Shown here: in pieces, positions 1-6,648 of the stretch
Position numbering within the stretch: the stretch's first letter is position 1
Layout: each line of letters starts with the position of its first letter
Assembly: GCA_022710255.1 (NCBI GenBank)
Contig: JAKLHG010000065.1
Coordinates: 1-11,962, forward strand
DNA: 11,962 bases
Direction of reading: 5' to 3'
DNA from: Candidatus Hydrogenedentota bacterium
GTDB taxonomy: Bacteria; Hydrogenedentota; Hydrogenedentia; Hydrogenedentales; CAITNO01
Translations under genes and position numbers: made by a program
Notes under the pieces: generated by a model
What the model saw: the letters and a program-made list of their open reading frames with translations, nothing else
The model's database searches: none
Told to the model about the DNA's origin: nothing

Positions 1-1719
1 GCGCAGGCCGATTTGCTTTTCGAGCTGGAGTAGTTTCTCCATCTCGCCTTCCATAAGCTTGTCCACGGGAATGCCGGTCCAGCTCGACACGATTTTGGAC
101 ACGTTTTCCTCGGTTACCTCTTCGCTGAGGAAACTGCCCTGCCGCTGCACCTCGGCCAGTTTGGCGCTTTCCGCCGTGAGCCGTTGCTGCAGTTCATTCA
201 GCGTGCCGTAGCGGATTTCGGCCACTTTGTCATACTGGCCCTGCCGTTCGGCGATTTCCTCCTGACGTTTTGCTTCATCGATCTGGCCCTGCAGGGCGCG
301 GATGGCCTCTATGCGTTCCTTTTCCGTCTGCCACTGGCTTTTCTTGGCACTGAGGTCTTCCCGCAGTTCCGCCATCTCCGCCTCCAGTGCTTCCCGTCGT
401 TCGCGGGCGCTGCGGTCCTTTTCCTTTTTCAGGGCGAGCTGTTCGATCTCGAGCTGGCGCAGCCGCCGCTCGATGACGTCAATCTCGTAGGGCATGCTGT
501 CTATTTCGATGCGCAGTCGTGAGGCCGCTTCGTCAATCAGATCGATGGCCTTGTCCGGCAGGAACCGGTCGGCGATGTAGCGGTGGCTGAGTGTGGCGGC
601 GGCCACGATGGCATCGTCGCTGATGCGCACTCCGTGATGTACCTCGTACCGTTCCTTCAGGCCGCGCAGAATGGCGATGGTGTTTTCCACGTTGGGCTGG
701 TCCACAAGCACCGGCTGGAACCGGCGTTCCAGGGCGGCATCCTTTTCCACATGCTTCTTGTATTCATCGAGCGTGGTGGCGCCGATGCAATGCAGTTCCC
801 CGCGCGCCAGGGCGGGCTTCAGCATATTCGACGCGTCCATGGCACCTTCCGCCGCGCCTGCGCCGACGATGGTGTGCATTTCGTCTATGAATAAAATTAC
901 CTTGCCCTCCGCTTCCTGCACGGCGGCGAGGACGGCCTTCAGGCGCTCTTCGAATTCACCGCGGAACTTGGCGCCAGCCACCATGGCGGCGATGTCCAGT
1001 GCGGCAATGCGCTTGTTCTTCAGACCTTCGGGAACGTCACCGGCGATGATGCGCTGGGCCAGCCCTTCCACGATGGCGGTCTTGCCCGTACCGGGTTCAC
1101 CGATGAGCACGGGGTTGTTCTTGGTCCGGCGGGACAGCACCTGGATGACCCGGCGGATTTCTTCATCACGGCCGATGACGGGATCCAGTTTGCCCGCCCG
1201 CGCCAGCTGTGTCAGGTCTCGGCTGTATTTTTGAAGGGCCTCATAGGTGGACTCCGCGTTCGGGTCGGTGACCCGCTGGGTGCCGCGCACCTCTTTGAGC
1301 GCCTGCAGTACCGCCTGGGGGGATACCCCGGACCCTTTCAGCAGTTGTGCGGCTTCGCCGCCGGCTTCCAGGATGCCGAGCAGCATATGTTCGGTGCTCA
1401 GGTATTCATCCTTGAGCCGCTGTGCCTGGGCCCAGCCCGCGTCAAGCGCCTTGTTGGCTTCGCGTCCCAGGCCGGGCTGTGCCCCGCCGCCGCTGGTGCG
1501 GGGCATGCGCTCCATGGCGGCCTCCGCGGCGGCGGCTGCCTGGGCGGGCGGTACGCCGATGCGCTGTAATATGGAGGCCACAGCGCCCTGTTCCTGCGAC
1601 GCCAGGGCGTGCAGCAGATGCACCGTGGTTATTTCCGGATGTCCTTTTGAAGAAGCCGTTTCGAGGGCTTCGGCGAGCGCTTCCTGCGCCTTTATCGTTA
1701 ACTTATCCATGCGTATCAT
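1..1719 (-). CDS. clpB: ATP-dependent disaggregase ClpB, N-terminal two thirds (runs off the window)
   Basis: Hsp100 AAA+ chaperone that works with DnaK to pull proteins out of aggregates in the cytoplasm. The visible 573 residues hold the Clp N-terminal repeat domain (about 1-150), the first AAA+ module and the coiled-coil middle domain rich in E, K, R and Q (about 410-525), ending at the GIPVDKLMEGEMEKLL linker before the second AAA+ module. Walker A is GEPGTGKT with Lys213 and Walker B is LFIDEMH with Asp279/Glu280, almost the Escherichia coli ClpB numbering. Family members are about 860 residues, so roughly 290 residues including the second ATPase lie beyond position 1. The start is the ATG at 1719 (MIRMDKLT), 8 nt after AGGAG at 1728-1732; the in-frame ATG at 1710 would be too far from it. 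The reading frame is intact and looks functional. Confidence 0.97.
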   Translation of the reverse strand, partial: MIRMDKLTIKAQEALAEALETASSKGHPEITTVHLLHALASQEQGAVASILQRIGVPPAQAAAAAEAAMERMPRTSGGGAQPGLGREANKALDAGWAQAQRLKDEYLSTEHMLLGILEAGGEAAQLLKGSGVSPQAVLQALKEVRGTQRVTDPNAESTYEALQKYSRDLTQLARAGKLDPVIGRDEEIRRVIQVLSRRTKNNPVLIGEPGTGKTAIVEGLAQRIIAGDVPEGLKNKRIAALDIAAMVAGAKFRGEFEERLKAVLAAVQEAEGKVILFIDEMHTIVGAGAAEGAMDASNMLKPALARGELHCIGATTLDEYKKHVEKDAALERRFQPVLVDQPNVENTIAILRGLKERYEVHHGVRISDDAIVAAATLSHRYIADRFLPDKAIDLIDEAASRLRIEIDSMPYEIDVIERRLRQLEIEQLALKKEKDRSARERREALEAEMAELREDLSAKKSQWQTEKERIEAIRALQGQIDEAKRQEEIAERQGQYDKVAEIRYGTLNELQQRLTAESAKLAEVQRQGSFLSEEVTEENVSKIVSSWTGIPVDKLMEGEMEKLLQLEKQIGLR

Positions 1720-1763
1720 TATGGGTACTCCTTTGTTGTTTAGAATCGTTCCCTTCTATATAA

Positions 1764-1779
1764 TCAAGAAGCGTGCCAA
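1764..1779 (-). promoter_or_regulatory. Sigma-54-like promoter upstream of clpB
   Basis: Read on the minus strand, TTGGCACG-CTTC-TTGAT lies 45-60 nt before the clpB ATG. It matches the sigma-54 consensus (YTGGCACG, four bases, TTGCW) except that the usually invariant -12 GC is GA. The expected transcription start would give a leader of about 33 nt containing the AGGAG site. A sigma-70 alternative in the same place (TTGTTG, 16 bp, TATAGA) is also possible. No CIRCE (TTAGCACTC) element is visible. I infer a promoter here; which sigma factor reads it is open. Confidence 0.35.
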
Positions 1780-1916
1780 CAAAAAGGGAGCAAAAACAGT
1801 CGAAAACGAGATATAACACGCCGCTTGTGTTTCATTATGAAATCATCTGTGCCAAAGTGAAATGTTTTTCACGCGGACTGACGTTGTTAAAAGAATACGG
1901 ACAACCCTTGCGACTT

Positions 1917-2016
1917 CTGGTTCCCAAACTCATATTTGGGAACCCCCAGTGCATGGACTAAAGAGAAATGGAATTTCAAGAGAGAGTGGGTTCCCAAATA
2001 TGAATTTGGGAACCAG
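1917..2016. repeat. Two 29-bp palindromic units in inverted orientation
   Basis: Unit 1 (1917-1945) contains GGTTCCCAAA, a 6-nt loop and TTTGGGAACC. Unit 2 (1988-2016) contains the same two arms. Unit 2, reverse-complemented, equals unit 1 over all 29 bases with a single mismatch (C versus T at the loop edge). Each unit can fold alone, and the two can pair with each other across a 42-nt spacer. This looks like an interspersed REP/MITE-type intergenic element rather than an operator of one gene; it lies about 200 bp upstream of clpB. Confidence 0.8.
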
Positions 2017-2136
2017 TCCTCATGAGCCCGTGGCTCACCCTGAAACCACGAAAATGTCACGGGAATTTTCGAAGCAGAATCATCCATAATCGCAACGTAA
2101 AATACATATCCGTCCGTTCTCAGTAGAAAAAAATCT

Positions 2137-3003
2137 TCACACAATTTCAATCCCGTTTATGATTTCCAGAAAGAACTCACGCGACCAGAGGGCAAGTGAT
2201 GATTTATCCCGTACAAAAGGTTCCACTTCCTGTCTTGCCCGGGTGACATCCAGTTTGGAAATGGAAAGGCGGAGTCGTTCAAACAACTTTTCCCGATCCA
2301 AAGCTTCAGGCAGGGACCAGTCGCCGGAGTAGCGCATGCGCGCTTCCAGATGAGAAAGGTGTAGTTGGGGACAATGTCCCAGGTACCAAACCAGATCATA
2401 CCAGTCACGGCCTTTAACACGATTGCGCCACGCGCGGCACAATAAGGCGTGCATCTTTCCTGCGAATAGGTCCGGTTTCTTGTATACCTGCACGGCAAAA
2501 GGAATCGGCATCAGGACAGGATGGCTTTCAACCTCAAATCCGCCGGGCGGGTCTGTGTCCACCTCCAGTTTTATCTTTACGGTTTCATCGGCATGAAAGG
2601 CGCCGGTCAGTTCAGACGGCATTTGAATAACGACCAGATGTTGCAGCGTGTTCGCCTTGATGAAAGCGGACGTTATGGCGGCATTCGGTTTTGCGGGGCG
2701 CACCGTAAAGGCAACATCAAATTCAAAGCCCTTTAATTCCCGGCATAATGATTCTCCATAGGCGTCGAGACTGAACGCGGCATTGGGTTTGAGCAGCGAA
2801 AAATCCAAGTCCTCGGAATAACGTTCCAGTCCGTACAGAACCCGCAGGGCTGTACCACCGTAAAAGGCGGCATGTTCGAAGAACTTGGCCCGCCAGAGGC
2901 CGAGCAAGGCGATGCGCTGCATGATTTCACGCAAAGCGCCGACATACGCATCCTGCGTCTGGCAGGCATAGTGCTCAAGCATGGACTTGAGGGCTTCATT
3001 CAT
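2137..3003 (-). CDS. abiEii: AbiEii-type nucleotidyltransferase toxin (type IV abiE system)
   Basis: 288 residues, typical for the family once called DUF1814. Motif I is GGTALR (49-54) followed by the metal-binding ERYSEDLDF (Asp65, Asp67). Further motifs are KIKLEVDTDPP (143-153), FAGKMHALLCR (180-190) and KGRDWYDLVWYL (197-208, Asp200/Asp203). Family knowledge: these enzymes arrest growth by transferring nucleotides, with MenT relatives modifying tRNA acceptor ends, and abiE loci act in phage defence by abortive infection. The start overlaps the antitoxin stop by ATGA (3000-3003) and has a strong GGAGGAG site 7 nt upstream (3011-3017), which implies translational coupling. All key residues are present, so the toxin is probably active. 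Confidence 0.93.
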   Translation of the reverse strand: MNEALKSMLEHYACQTQDAYVGALREIMQRIALLGLWRAKFFEHAAFYGGTALRVLYGLERYSEDLDFSLLKPNAAFSLDAYGESLCRELKGFEFDVAFTVRPAKPNAAITSAFIKANTLQHLVVIQMPSELTGAFHADETVKIKLEVDTDPPGGFEVESHPVLMPIPFAVQVYKKPDLFAGKMHALLCRAWRNRVKGRDWYDLVWYLGHCPQLHLSHLEARMRYSGDWSLPEALDREKLFERLRLSISKLDVTRARQEVEPFVRDKSSLALWSREFFLEIINGIEIV

Positions 3004-3650
3004 ACGGGAACTCCTCCTTGGCGCAACAAATAGTGCGTTACCGCATTCACTTTTCGGGAAGCGAACGCATGGGCAATACTTGCCAACCTCTCCCTGTCAA
3101 GCGAAAAAAGGTGTTCTTCATCCATGCGCAAATCTTCCAGGAGATAGCGGCCCACCTCTTCCGTCCGCGCGGGTTTGAAGCGTTTGTCCGTCCAGACCTT
3201 GTCCACCAGCGCTTTTTCGGGCGCGGCCATCAGGAAGACCCCGCCGTTTCCTTCCGTCCAGAGTATGCCCGGAGTGTAGCGGTGTACAGGCAGGGGATAA
3301 TAGGTAAATGTGCCCAGCGGGGTATCGAAGCGTTTCCGCGCGCCCAGCGTCATCGAGGTCACGTTTTCCACGCGTTCCGGAATCATCCCATATCGGGAGA
3401 GGGCATAGTCCACACTTACATAGGAGGGACCATAAATCAGATTGGCAAGTATTTCCCGGCTAATGGGGCCGCGGCGATAGGGTTCGCCAAAAACATAAAG
3501 CCCTTTTCTAATGCGGATGAGGCTTCCCTCCGCGAGCAAAGCGCTGATACGGTCCCGCGGCTTGGCGTATCCGCACAGCATGGCGGAAAGTTGTTGATAG
3601 TCAAGTACATCCGCCTTGACCTGTTGCCTTATGTCTATGGCTCTCATCAT
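3000..3650 (-). CDS. abiEi: AbiEi-type antitoxin and transcriptional autorepressor
   Basis: 216 residues, first gene of the abiE pair, the usual order. The N-terminus (about 14-55, LDYQQLSAML through RIRKGLYVFG) has the winged-helix pattern of AbiEi-family proteins. The rest (GPSYVSVDYALSRYGMIPE, then FTYYPLPVH and APEKALVDKVW) is the antitoxin domain. Known family role: it neutralises AbiEii without forming a stable complex and represses its own promoter by binding inverted repeats. The ATG at 3650 is followed directly by a second ATG, and no good ribosome binding site precedes it; the promoter geometry suggests a leaderless message. It overlaps the toxin gene by 4 bp. Confidence 0.9.
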   Translation of the reverse strand: MMRAIDIRQQVKADVLDYQQLSAMLCGYAKPRDRISALLAEGSLIRIRKGLYVFGEPYRRGPISREILANLIYGPSYVSVDYALSRYGMIPERVENVTSMTLGARKRFDTPLGTFTYYPLPVHRYTPGILWTEGNGGVFLMAAPEKALVDKVWTDKRFKPARTEEVGRYLLEDLRMDEEHLFSLDRERLASIAHAFASRKVNAVTHYLLRQGGVPV

Positions 3651-3656
3651 GGCCCC

Positions 3657-3701
3657 ATTGTACCATATTTACTTTAGTATGTCCAGAAAAATTGGACATA
3701 C
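3657..3701 (-). promoter_or_regulatory. abiE promoter with palindromic operator
   Basis: On the minus strand, TGGACA (-35, 3680-3685), a 17-bp spacer and TACAAT (-10, 3657-3662) each match the sigma-70 consensus at five of six positions. Only 6 nt separate the -10 box from the ATG at 3650, placing the expected transcription start on the A of ATG. A perfect 9-bp inverted repeat (GTATGTCCA at 3677-3685, TGGACATAC at 3693-3701, 7-nt spacer) contains the -35 box. A bound AbiEi would block RNA polymerase, fitting the known autorepression of abiE operons. Confidence 0.75.
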
Positions 3702-3863
3702 AGCCTTAAAAATAAATCTGTGGGCAATCAGATCAGCGGTTACGTTGGATGTCAGGAACAAAACAAAGGTATCAGGGAGTGTTTCTCTCCGCTTAATCCT
3801 TACAAACTATTACTATTGGGGTGGGGAAGGTTTTACAGTGCCACAGGAACGAGGGCGTGAATT

Positions 3864-3889
3864 TCAAGTTGCATTTTCGCGCAACTTGA
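3864..3889. terminator. Stem-loop spanning the ligase stop codon
   Basis: TCAAGTTGC (3864-3872) pairs perfectly with GCAACTTGA (3881-3889) across an 8-nt loop. On the minus strand the outer three bases are the TGA stop at one end, but no T-run follows, so it is not a classical terminator for the ligase. On the plus strand ATTTTG follows. It may act as a 3'-end stabiliser or weak bidirectional terminator; its role is inferred. Confidence 0.35.
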
Positions 3890-5438
3890 TTTTGTCCACC
3901 TTGCCGTTGGGCAGCAGGGGCAGGGAGGGGTGGAACACAATTTTTTTGGGCACTTTGAAATAGGACAGGGAATTTTTGCACCAGTCCAGCAATTCTTTGG
4001 TGCTGAGTTCCGCGCTGGGCGCTTTCATGACATGGGCATGACAGACTTCATCAAAGACCTCATCGGAAACCGTGACCACGGCAGCATACAGCACGGCAGG
4101 ATGAGACTCGAGCACACTTTCGATTTCACAGGGAAACACATTTTCGCCGCCGGTTTTGAACATTTCGGAATGGCGGCCGTGCAGGGTCAGGACGCCCTGC
4201 CCATCCATGCTCCCGAGATCCTTGCTGTAGAACCAGCCCTCTTCATCCATGGCCTCGGCCGTAAGCGCCGGACTGTTCAGGTAACCCGTCATCACGACCG
4301 GCCCTCGCACGGCTACCTCGCCGATGACCCCGGTTGTGACGGGGTTGCGGTGTTCATCCACAATCCGTATTTCACACTGGCCGCACGGGTGTCCGACGGA
4401 TTTTCCCAACGCCGCGAGGGAATCACCGGGACGGGTAAAAGTAACGAAACCGCCCACTTCCGTGGCGCCGTACCCGGTAATCAGCCGCGCACCGGTTTTG
4501 GCGCGGATGGTATCGAGTGCTGTCAGCATCGCCCGCGGCGCCGCGGAACCGCCCCACACGAATGTCTTCACGGAATCCCAGGATATTTTGTTGAAGGCGG
4601 GATTTCTCATTTCAAGCATGAACATGGCGGGCACCTGCCCGATAATGGTGACCCCTTCCTTTTCTATGGTCTCCAAGGCCTTTGCGGCGTCAAAAGATTC
4701 CAGCATGACAATGCAGGCGCCCGCATAGACGGCGCAGTAGCCGATTTCGACGTCGGCGGCGACATGATTGACGGGGAAATGCAGCAAGATGCGCGATTCC
4801 CCGGACATTTTAAGGGCCCGTTTTTCCCACCGCACATTGCTGATGATGGAGGTATGCGTGTGCAGCACACCTTTTGGAAAGCCGGAAGACCCGGAGGTAA
4901 ACATGAGCAACACCTCGTCCTCCGGAGACGCCTTTGCCTTCCGCTGTTCCAGGGCGGCATCCATTTCGGGATACGGTTTCGAAATGAATGCGTCGAAGTC
5001 CACCATGCCTCGCGGCGCCTTGCCGATGACCAGGATTTCCCGGATGCACGCCAATTCGAAACTGTAGGTCAGGGCGCGTTCCACCAGGTTTACTCTTTCG
5101 TATTTGTCCTGGGTGACCAGCACCGCTGGGCGGCAATCGCGCAGAATGCGGTTGGTTTCCTGGATGGAAAAGCGTGGTGACAAACCGACCCAAATGGCGG
5201 AGATTTTAGCGGCGGCCATGAAGGTGATGATGAATTCAGGCCTTGGATTCGAAATAAAGGCGACACATTCCCCTTTTTTAACGCCCAACGCGATCAAGGC
5301 CCGGGCGGTACGGTTGACCGCATCGGCCAGCTGCGCCCAGGTCATGCGATGCGCGCCGAAGACAATCGCCTCCGCGTCGGGCCTTTCCAAGGCCCACTTG
5401 TCAACATAATGCCACAGCAGTTTCGCGTACTTATCCAT
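3864..5438 (-). CDS. Acyl-CoA synthetase-like adenylate-forming ligase
   Basis: 524 residues, a normal length for class I adenylate-forming enzymes (fatty acyl-CoA synthetase type). It activates a carboxylic acid with ATP to an acyl-AMP and then an acyl-CoA. Visible motifs in order: phosphate loop TSGSSGFPKG (181-190), GYGATEVGG (322-330), YSKDLG with ribose-binding Asp407, the hinge GRHSEMFKTGGENVFP (421-436), and LPLLPNGKVDK with catalytic Lys513. The second TSG-loop residue pattern (SSG for STG) is a tolerated variant. The ATG at 5438 is preferred over the upstream in-frame ATG at 5465 because a GGGAAACGG stretch precedes it and family members align from here. The substrate cannot be told; the MaoC-type gene upstream suggests a fatty or other acyl acid. 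Confidence 0.9.
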   Translation of the reverse strand: MDKYAKLLWHYVDKWALERPDAEAIVFGAHRMTWAQLADAVNRTARALIALGVKKGECVAFISNPRPEFIITFMAAAKISAIWVGLSPRFSIQETNRILRDCRPAVLVTQDKYERVNLVERALTYSFELACIREILVIGKAPRGMVDFDAFISKPYPEMDAALEQRKAKASPEDEVLLMFTSGSSGFPKGVLHTHTSIISNVRWEKRALKMSGESRILLHFPVNHVAADVEIGYCAVYAGACIVMLESFDAAKALETIEKEGVTIIGQVPAMFMLEMRNPAFNKISWDSVKTFVWGGSAAPRAMLTALDTIRAKTGARLITGYGATEVGGFVTFTRPGDSLAALGKSVGHPCGQCEIRIVDEHRNPVTTGVIGEVAVRGPVVMTGYLNSPALTAEAMDEEGWFYSKDLGSMDGQGVLTLHGRHSEMFKTGGENVFPCEIESVLESHPAVLYAAVVTVSDEVFDEVCHAHVMKAPSAELSTKELLDWCKNSLSYFKVPKKIVFHPSLPLLPNGKVDKIKLRENAT

Positions 5439-5594
5439 AATCCGTTTCCCATGAGCGAAGCCCATGGCCCGGTTGTATCGGCGACATGGCGTTCCCTTTG
5501 CCGATCCGGCGGGAACACAGGCCGTCCAGAAACGACTGCCGCCCGATTATTCTTTTAGCCCATCATAGATTCCAAGCCGCGCGCATATTTTACC

Positions 5595-6473
5595 TTATGA
5601 AAGGGCCACGGTAACAGTACCGTTGCTTAAAACCGGTTTTCCCCGCCCGTCGAGCACCCTGAAACCGCAAGTGATACCCTGAGCAACCGGCGTTCGTTCC
5701 AACACTTCCACGCTGATGGAAGTTCCCGGAAACACCATCCCGGTGAAACAGCACCCTGCGCCGCGCAACCGGGCGGGATCATTGTCGGCCTCCCGGAGCA
5801 CTATCTCGCGCACAGCCAGGGCCAGGGTGCCCGTGCCCTGAAACAGGATGCCGGGCAGGCCCACCATTTGTGCGAAGGCCGGTGAAATGTGTATCGGAAA
5901 ATGAATGTCCGCGAGGCCATCATAGCGGTGGGCGGCGAATTTGGAGAGGGCTATGGTTGATTTCCACAACGGCGCCGCCTCCGGGGGAGCACCGTCCGGG
6001 AGTGGGGGCACTTCACCATGGCCTTCATCCACACACGGTACGCCCCGAAGCAGTCCGCCGATGCGTTCCACGAAGACGAGTTCCCCTTTCGGGCCGCTCG
6101 CGGTATAGTTGATGATAATGAGTGTGCCCGCGCGATGCGGCCGAATAGCCTCCACTGTTCCTTCCATATGCAGCCGGTCGCCCGGCCGGATAGGCCGCAT
6201 CCATTCCAGGGACTCGCTGTAATGGACCTGTCGGGCCAATACCTCCGTGGGGAAGCCTGATGCACTCCAGTATTCCTCCCAACGTTCCGAAATACGCCAG
6301 GTGAGCGAAACGGCGAGCATGGGCGGCGCGATAATCCCGTCGGGACGCAAATCATCGAGATGGCGGGGATTGTCGTCGTCAATGGCTGCGGCATAATTCA
6401 TGCACTGCCGCGTGGTGATCTCTATGTCCAGCGGCCGGCATACGGCCCCCACATAGTTGGAACTGATTTCCAT
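5595..6473 (-). CDS. Double-hotdog MaoC-family acyl dehydratase/hydratase
   Basis: 292 residues with two hotdog halves. The N-terminal half carries YAAAIDDDNPRH (27-38), in which Asp33 and His38 keep the D-x4-H spacing of the (R)-enoyl-CoA hydratase dyad, followed by IAPPMLAVSL. The C-terminal half has HRYDGLADIHFPIH (182-195) and LPGILFQGTGTLA (206-218), the MaoC-type segment of acyl dehydratases, but with Ile190 where the dyad Asp is expected. Likely reaction: reversible hydration of an enoyl-CoA (or dehydration of a hydroxyacyl thioester). The start at 6473 has GGGAG 6 nt upstream. The ligase gene follows 156 bp downstream on the same strand, so the two may supply and process the same acyl-CoA. 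Confidence 0.82.
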   Translation of the reverse strand: MEISSNYVGAVCRPLDIEITTRQCMNYAAAIDDDNPRHLDDLRPDGIIAPPMLAVSLTWRISERWEEYWSASGFPTEVLARQVHYSESLEWMRPIRPGDRLHMEGTVEAIRPHRAGTLIIINYTASGPKGELVFVERIGGLLRGVPCVDEGHGEVPPLPDGAPPEAAPLWKSTIALSKFAAHRYDGLADIHFPIHISPAFAQMVGLPGILFQGTGTLALAVREIVLREADNDPARLRGAGCCFTGMVFPGTSISVEVLERTPVAQGITCGFRVLDGRGKPVLSNGTVTVALS

Positions 6474-6525
6474 GAATTTCTCCCTGTCCTTTTTGATCCG
6501 GACAATACCAACAACGGTGTATTCC

Positions 6526-6556
6526 CGTCATTGCGAACGCAGTTATGCAATCTCGT
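6526..6556. repeat. Intergenic CATTGCGA...GCAATCTCG-type palindromic repeat
   Basis: CGTCATTGCGA (6526-6536) and GCAATCTCG (6547-6555) flank a short core, with ATTGC/GCAAT as the pairing arms. The arrangement resembles the widely seen bacterial intergenic element with CGTCATTGCGAG and AAGCAATCTCGT ends, here shortened and diverged in the middle. It sits in the 175-bp gap between the dehydrogenase and the MaoC gene. I see nothing else in that gap beyond the ribosome binding site of the MaoC gene. Confidence 0.5.
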
Positions 6557-6648
6557 TTGCAGTGGCAAAAAACGATACCGTCCCGGGCGACGCTTTGTCT
6601 TCACACGGTTTATGGAACAGGGCAGGTTCCGCCGGCAGGTCCCATGGA

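Larger units (their letters stand above)
1720..2136. other. 417-bp gap between clpB and abiEii
   Basis: No convincing gene. It holds the clpB leader and putative promoter, a 13-bp palindrome TTTCATTATGAAA (1830-1842), the paired palindromes at 1917-2016 and a small hairpin TGAGCC-CGT-GGCTCA (2023-2037). The T-run just after abiEii (minus strand, near 2124-2131) has no GC-rich stem before it, so I do not call it a terminator. Short open frames across the repeats in both directions look incidental. Confidence 0.6.

Noticed and set aside
1887..2150. 87-residue minus-strand ORF across the paired palindromes
   Set aside because: It is made largely of translated repeat sequence and overlaps the end of abiEii; no ribosome binding site.
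3930..5180. 416-residue plus-strand open frame
   Set aside because: It lies antisense to the acyl-CoA ligase, whose motifs are unmistakable; the frame is a shadow of G+C-rich coding sequence.
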